Positions 58,529 to 64,000 of a stretch of DNA of 64,000 nucleotides are shown piece after piece. This DNA is from Paralithodes platypus (lineage: Eukaryota; Arthropoda; Malacostraca; Decapoda; Lithodidae): positions 51,104,022 through 51,168,021 of the forward strand of contig CM064509.1 in the NCBI GenBank assembly GCA_032716605.1, written 5' to 3'. The translations under genes and the position numbers were made by a program. A model generated the notes under the pieces. The model was not told where the DNA came from and did no database searches. It was given only the letters and a program-made list of their open reading frames with translations. Positions within the stretch are counted from its first letter, which is position 1. Each line of letters opens with the position of its first letter.

Positions 58529-59257
58529 TATAGATACATGCAAATGTACAGGGCAGATATACTTGTAAAGATATAGATACATGCAAATGTACAGGGCAGA
58601 TATACTTGTAAAGATATAGATACATGCAAATGTACAGGGCAGATATACTTGTAAAGATATAGATACATGCAAATGTACAGGGCAGATATACTTGTAAAGA
58701 TATAGATACATGCAAATGTACAGGGCAGATATACTTGTAAAGATATAGATACATGCAAATGTACAGGGCAGATATACTTGTAAAGATATAGATACATGCA
58801 AATGTACAGGGCAGATATACTTGTAAAGATATAGATACATGCAAATGTACAGGGCAGATATACTTGTAAAGATATAGATACATGCAAATGTACAGGGCAG
58901 ATATACTTGTAAAGATATAGATACATGCAAATGTACAGGGCAGATATACTTGTAAAGATATAGATACATGCAAATGTACAGGGCAGATATACTTGTAAAG
59001 ATATAGATACATGCAAATGTACAGGGCAGATATACTTGTAAAGATATAGATACATGCAAATGTACAGGGCAGATATACTTGTAAAGATATAGATACATGC
59101 AAATGTACAGGGCAGATATACTTGTAAAGATATAGATACATGCAAATGTACAGGGCAGATATACTTGTAAAGATATAGATACATGCAAATGTACAGGGCA
59201 GATATACTTGTAAAGATATAGATACATGCAAATGTACAGGGCAGATATACTTGTAAA
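58529..59257. repeat. 43-bp tandem array, about 17 identical copies
   Basis: A unit containing ATACATGCAAATGTACAGGG and CAGATATACTTGTAAAGATA repeats without visible change. The open frames of 230-350 codons across it on the minus strand result from the absence of stops in one strand of the unit and are not genes. Confidence 0.95.
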
Positions 59258-59728
59258 ATCGAAAAGTGAAAATGGAATTAGGCAGAACTGAATATGAAAA
59301 CATGAAGACAGACGGGTGCAAAGAAATGTGAGAGACAGGAAAACACGGACGAACACGGGGAAGGGGACTTCTTGATGAGATAAGAAAGATAGAAAAAGGG
59401 AAGAACCGAAGGACACCAAGAGAAAACACAAAAATTGGAGATGAGAAAAAACAAAAAAACAAGAGAAACTAGGAACAAATGTAAATGTCAAGAGGAGAGC
59501 AGCTGGGAAAAAATCTAAGATGAGATCAATAATGTCTAAGAAGCTACTAATACTGATAAAACATATAGTACCAGCACAACAAAGAGGGCAAAGAGTAAAT
59601 TATATATATATATATATATATATATCCTCGGACTGCCACATGTGTTTGTTAATTTTATTAATCGAGTTTAAGAGTAAAGTTGGTTGGTGGAGAGAACATA
59701 ATAATATATATATATATATATATATAGG

Positions 59729-59764
<36 letters not shown>

Positions 59765-60159
59765 TTTATAATGGTAGGCATGGATATCCTGCATATGTAC
59801 AGCATGATCGATGGAGTGTCAAAAGGGCGAAGCATATACCATAAAGAGTCATACAACAAGGGGATAATAAGGTGAATAAAGTATATAATTATATAGTGTA
59901 AGAAAATAATAGTAAAACATTGAAGAATATGTAATAAACTGAATATATAATAATGTTAAAAGAATAATGTTAAAGTGGATGAAAAGGTATTAGAATATAC
60001 AGTCCTAGAAAATAATTTATGGGACAACAGGTAATACTTTTTTTATTCACCAATTATAAGTACATCATAATACATGTGCTTTTAATGTTTTTGAACAGGT
60101 AGCACAATTACGACTAATTATAAACAGCTAAAGTAAAACATATATAAGGATTAAAATGT
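59258..60159. other. Spacer with TA and GA tracts
   Basis: Purine-rich (59260-59520), then two short TA tracts (59600-59624, 59704-59725) and (GA)n (59727-59761). No gene seen. Confidence 0.55.
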
Positions 60160-60717
60160 TTAACCTCTCTTTGGCGGGGCCCGACTTAAGGCGGTTTAGA
60201 GAACCATGGACAAAAGAGAGGGGCCCGCCTTAACCCTTAAAAAGCGGCTCACCACATAAGTCGTATTTAATAAAGCTGGACTATGTGGCGGCGCTCGACA
60301 TAGGTCGAGTGGCAATTTCAGCACGTAATGTTGCTGAGAGAGAGAGACAAGTGGTGGCAGGAGACTAGCGAGCGTATGACTGCTCCAGACCACCGCGGCG
60401 AACCTACTGACACAAATCTCAGCTCCCTCCTCCCTCTCTCACTCGCTACATACTGAATTATATGGGGAAAGTACCGAATTACATGCTTTTTGCACTCGCG
60501 TTGCACGGTTATTGCAAGAAAACTAGCCATCATAAAAGGATCGTTATGGTGTCATTCGAAAGCTCTGTTTATGCCCTTTCAGGGATAGGTACTTGTTTTA
60601 CGTTCTGGGTCTTATTTAGGCATGAAAATGATCACGTAAACAGCCCTATTTTGGCTAAAAACACCCCGCTGGGCGGTACATATAAATAAACAGCATAGGC
60701 CGCTCTTAAGGTGTTAA
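60160..60717. mobile_element. piggyBac-like MITE, family 1, longer copy
   Basis: TTAA at 60160-60163 and 60714-60717 with ends CCTCTCTTTGGCGG and GCCGCTCTTAAGGTG. The interior matches 21729-22204 (ACATAATGTGCTC-like, TTGCACGGTTATTGCAAG, GCATGAAAATGATCACG) with added sequence near the left end. Confidence 0.75.
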
Positions 60718-61129
60718 GTCGGTTGCGATGTTGAGCACATAATGTGCTCTGAGAGAGAGTCCGAGCGGTGGGAGGAACGTAGGTTGGCTCTGACCGTTCG
60801 GTACGGCTCCCGCGCCGTAATTGGCCCTACCTCCACACACATCCACACCCACTACCTCGCTAGACAGGGAATTATGTAAGGAAATTACCGTTTTTTAAGG
60901 ATTTTTCCTTTGTGTTGCACGATCGTTGCAAGAGAACCCGTGGTCGTAGAAGGATCGTTCTGGTGTCATTGGAAAGCTGAATTAACGCCCTTTCACGGAT
61001 ACATAATTGCATTACGCTCTGGCTCTTATTTATGCATGAAAAAGAGCACGGAATGAAGCTCATTTAGGGTAAATATGCCCACTGGGCAGGTAGTAGAAGT
61101 TATTAACCTAGCCGCTCGTGGAGTGTTAA
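60718..61129. mobile_element. piggyBac-like MITE, family 1, abutting truncated copy
   Basis: Directly continues from the TTAA at 60714-60717 and repeats the family interior (GAGCACATAATGTGCTCTGA, TTGCACGATCGTTGCAAGAG, CATGAAAAAGAGCACGGA), ending CCGCTCGTGGAGTG and TTAA (61126-61129). It lacks the normal left end, so it is either a tandem insertion at a shared TTAA or a partial duplication. Confidence 0.7.
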
Positions 61130-61207
61130 ACAAAGTTAGCCACAGTTTATGGTATGTCTCCCAATAGCGTGAAGGTGTGAGGTTGTCACAAGTTTGTGTT
61201 GTAAAGT

Positions 61208-61275
<68 letters not shown>

Positions 61276-61426
61276 CCAGCTCTCTGGCCCCGCGATTTGT
61301 AAACACCGGCGAGCTCCATGGCTGCCAAGCGGTCAAGGTCGATATATGGGGTAACGAGACCTACAGCTGGAACTAACAGTTATTCAGTAGTGATGATTAT
61401 TTATTGGTGTTCCTAGAATTGACCAG

Positions 61427-61500
<74 letters not shown>

Positions 61501-64000
61501 CCTGAATTCGTAAGTTCACCGACAACTTATATGAATTCTGTTAGCCTCATTAACCTATATTTATGAAATTGTTTAAACAAAATGTGAAGAAACAGTCTGT
61601 AATCGGTTTCACAATCAGTCTCAAAACGTAGTAAACATTATTTCGGATTTACATCGGGCCTAAACATATTGAAGATACAAACATACTGTAATCCTTCAAT
61701 TACATATAAGTTGATATACACTATATAATAAATTAGCCTATATATGTTTGGAGTGCTAAGGGGTTAGTATATCTGACTGTATAACGATTTTCAACAGTCA
61801 ATTTTCCCTTACATAATGCTGCAAGAATTTCGGTGGTGAGTGTCTTTTATAATTTTTACTATATATTCACATGTGTACAATCACGAACTATTGCCTTTCA
61901 CCTCCAAGCTTTAGTTTAGTTTACCTATCGTTACAATGTCTTCACAACATTTAAAAGTAATAAGTTCATAAGATTTCTAGATGAGCATACTTTATCTAAA
62001 TGAGAACAAGCAAAATCGAAGACGATAACCCTAATAACAATTGATGAACACGATTTTTACATTTTCAGATATAAACCATTATAGATCTTGTTTCGAAGCT
62101 GCAAACATTTTAGGTGAATATATATAATCATATTAGTTCCACACCATTGTTTTTTATGTTTCAAGTAATTATTGCTTGTGCTAGATTCTTTCACATCATT
62201 TGTTCAGCTAATTAAATCCAAACGCAGAACAGTGTGTTTGAATGTATTTGTGCATTTATATATACTGTATGTTGAAGTATGTGATTGTGTGTGTGTTGTC
62301 AACGTATGTGGTGGTACAGTAGTGATCAAGAATAACAGAACATCTTGTCATGATAAAAAATAAAACACAGGCCATCATTAAGTGAAACCCTATAGCCTAC
62401 TATGATACATCTTCTACTCTCAGTTTTCACAATGCTTCGCCGGTGTACGATAAATGTTCCACCAAATACTATACAGAATTTCTTGACCACGACTGTACAT
62501 GTAGGTTACGATGGTAGGTATTGTAGAACAGTTGAGGTGTGGTGGCTGTAGGTTATGATAGGAGGTGACAAGGTAGGTATATAGTCTGATATTGGTGTTA
62601 TGTTATGATCCCATCCTAATACTTTGTACCCAAACATCTTGCTGCCCGAGCCCTCTGTCCCTCTCTGGGTCCATCAATGAACTGTGTGGTCAATGTATGC
62701 GCTTGAATGTATTTGTTCGTGTGTGGGTATGTGTGTACGTATGTAGGTGCACGGGTGTGGGTCTGTGTATGAGTGTGTGTGTGTGTGTGTGCGCCCTTGT
62801 ATTTTCCCTTTTCATTGAACCAATTACAGGATAATAATATTTAGTATATAACTTCTTTAGTTATATTGTATAGTCTCATGTGTGTGTCTCTCTTTACTCC
62901 TTCAAACACGATCAAGTTCGTCCTACATTTCTCCGGTAGGTTACTGTATATAGGCATTTGCATACTGTATTGCTGTTTTGATATTGTATCGTATATACTG
63001 TACAGTTGTCATGTGCGTGGAGACTGACACGTTATGTTTGCAAGGTTTCCATACATGGCACAACGAAACATTTCCGTTGCTAGTACTGTATATTATGCTA
63101 CTACCCTTTTGTTTGTCTTGCTAATTTTCATGTACAGTATACGAAACACGCACGTAAATATAATCATACGCATATACACATTTACAATCCCACATACATA
63201 CTCATAAATATTCATACACTCTTAGACACAAGTAGTGTACATACACACACAGACACAGACACTTAAGTTGTCACCATATTTTTTCGTGCAATTTCCTTCT
63301 GCATTTCTGGTTTAGCATTTGACAAATTGATTTGTTTAAATAATTAATCTAACAAAAATAATATACTCTCAGTTTAGTGTTCATATATAAATGCAATATA
63401 TACCAGAAATGGTACTGGTCAAGTTTTGACCTTCAGAAAATGACGAAAGTAGTTCTCGCGTGATATACTCTTCACACCCTTTCGCCTCTCTCATAGTTTT
63501 CACCGATTCCTATGTTTTTCATCCCATGTTTCGGGTTATTTTGCATGGTCATATTTATTTTATTCATATTATTATGTATTTTTATATTCTATATTCTATC
63601 TATGTTTGCATGTTCATATTATATTTACTCACGTCAGTATAGCTGCCAGGCATGAGGAAGCTGACACGTTGTTTACAATGTGTCTAGGTTTTTGTACTTT
63701 TAAATACTCGTCAAAACTAGTGGTACTTAATTAAGCAATTTCCTATTACTCGCGTTATATATATATATATACATACATAGTTACACACATATGTTCTTAC
63801 ATATTAAAGTACACATACATGTATTGTATTCGTACACGTACACCATCACACGAACACGTATAAACACAGCCACTAAATATCCATTCTCTCTCACACACAC
63901 ATACACACACACACATGATGCCACCATTCCTATACTACTGTTTCCATCGAAGTATACAGACTACCTGCAATTTTAAACCCAACAAAAATATTATAAACAT
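61130..64000. other. AT-rich sequence with microsatellites, no gene seen
   Basis: (TG)n at 61208-61274, CA/TA compound at 61426-61499, short TG tracts near 62700-62795, and CA tracts near 63890-63915. The missing 5' exons of the KY-like gene might lie here or beyond, but none is recognised. Confidence 0.55.

Noticed and set aside
58407..59491. 323-351-codon minus-strand frames
   Set aside because: They cross the 43-bp tandem array. Two different frames are open through the same array, and the flanking parts are low complexity.

Overview
This window looks like intronic DNA from a large animal genome, most probably a decapod crustacean. That assignment is an inference. It rests on AT-rich sequence, very dense simple repeats, many decayed LINEs, SINEs and DNA transposons, GT-AG introns and no bacterial-style gene packing. 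I cannot name the species.

The only host gene I can support is on the minus strand and spans most of the window. Four short exons (51202-51363, 45156-45256, 7175-7295, 2056-2251) join with consistent intron phases and canonical splice sites. They give 193 continuous residues of a kyphoscoliosis-peptidase (KY)/hillarin-type transglutaminase-like protein. The order is the nucleophile-motif exon, the His/Asp exon, the FFLTDP linker exon, and a KY-type C-terminal module. The nucleophile position reads Ser, not Cys, so the product may be a pseudoenzyme. The introns are about 5.9, 37.9 and 4.9 kb. A degraded partial copy of the first exon lies at 51966-52012. The remaining exons at both ends must lie outside the window or are unrecognised.

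Almost everything else is mobile or repetitive DNA inside these introns. (a) A Jockey-like LINE family has five copies (1-1250, 7947-8808, 8873-9052, 51405-51880, 53020-55300). (b) There are two RTE-like LINEs (2960-6028; 29215-31250, the second split by a SINE). (c) A tRNA-derived SINE family lies at 9191-9216 with 12845-12938, 12939-13308, 29525-30010 and 49761-50243. A second tRNA-headed SINE lies at 17395-18050 and 50520-50958. (d) Two related long-TIR DNA transposons (9217-12844 and 45524-49688) encode broken proteins with XPG/PIN-like nuclease motifs. One has a clean 3-bp target duplication inside a SINE. They look Academ-like. (e) Several TTAA-flanked piggyBac-like MITEs occur, clustered at 31.4-36.3 kb and also at 21.7, 44.2 and 60.2 kb. 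(f) There are Tc1/mariner relics at 13312-14245 and 22517-22897. (g) A cold-shock-domain retro-ORF lies at 25676-27150.

Satellite DNA includes a 2.6-kb array of a 24-bp unit (36845-39440) with a 577-bp higher-order duplication, a 17-copy 43-bp array (58529-59257), an 8-copy 71-bp array inside a MITE, and many (TA)n tracts. Many of the (TA)n tracts sit exactly at LINE or SINE 3' tails. Long open frames across these arrays are artefacts of repeat period and are not genes.
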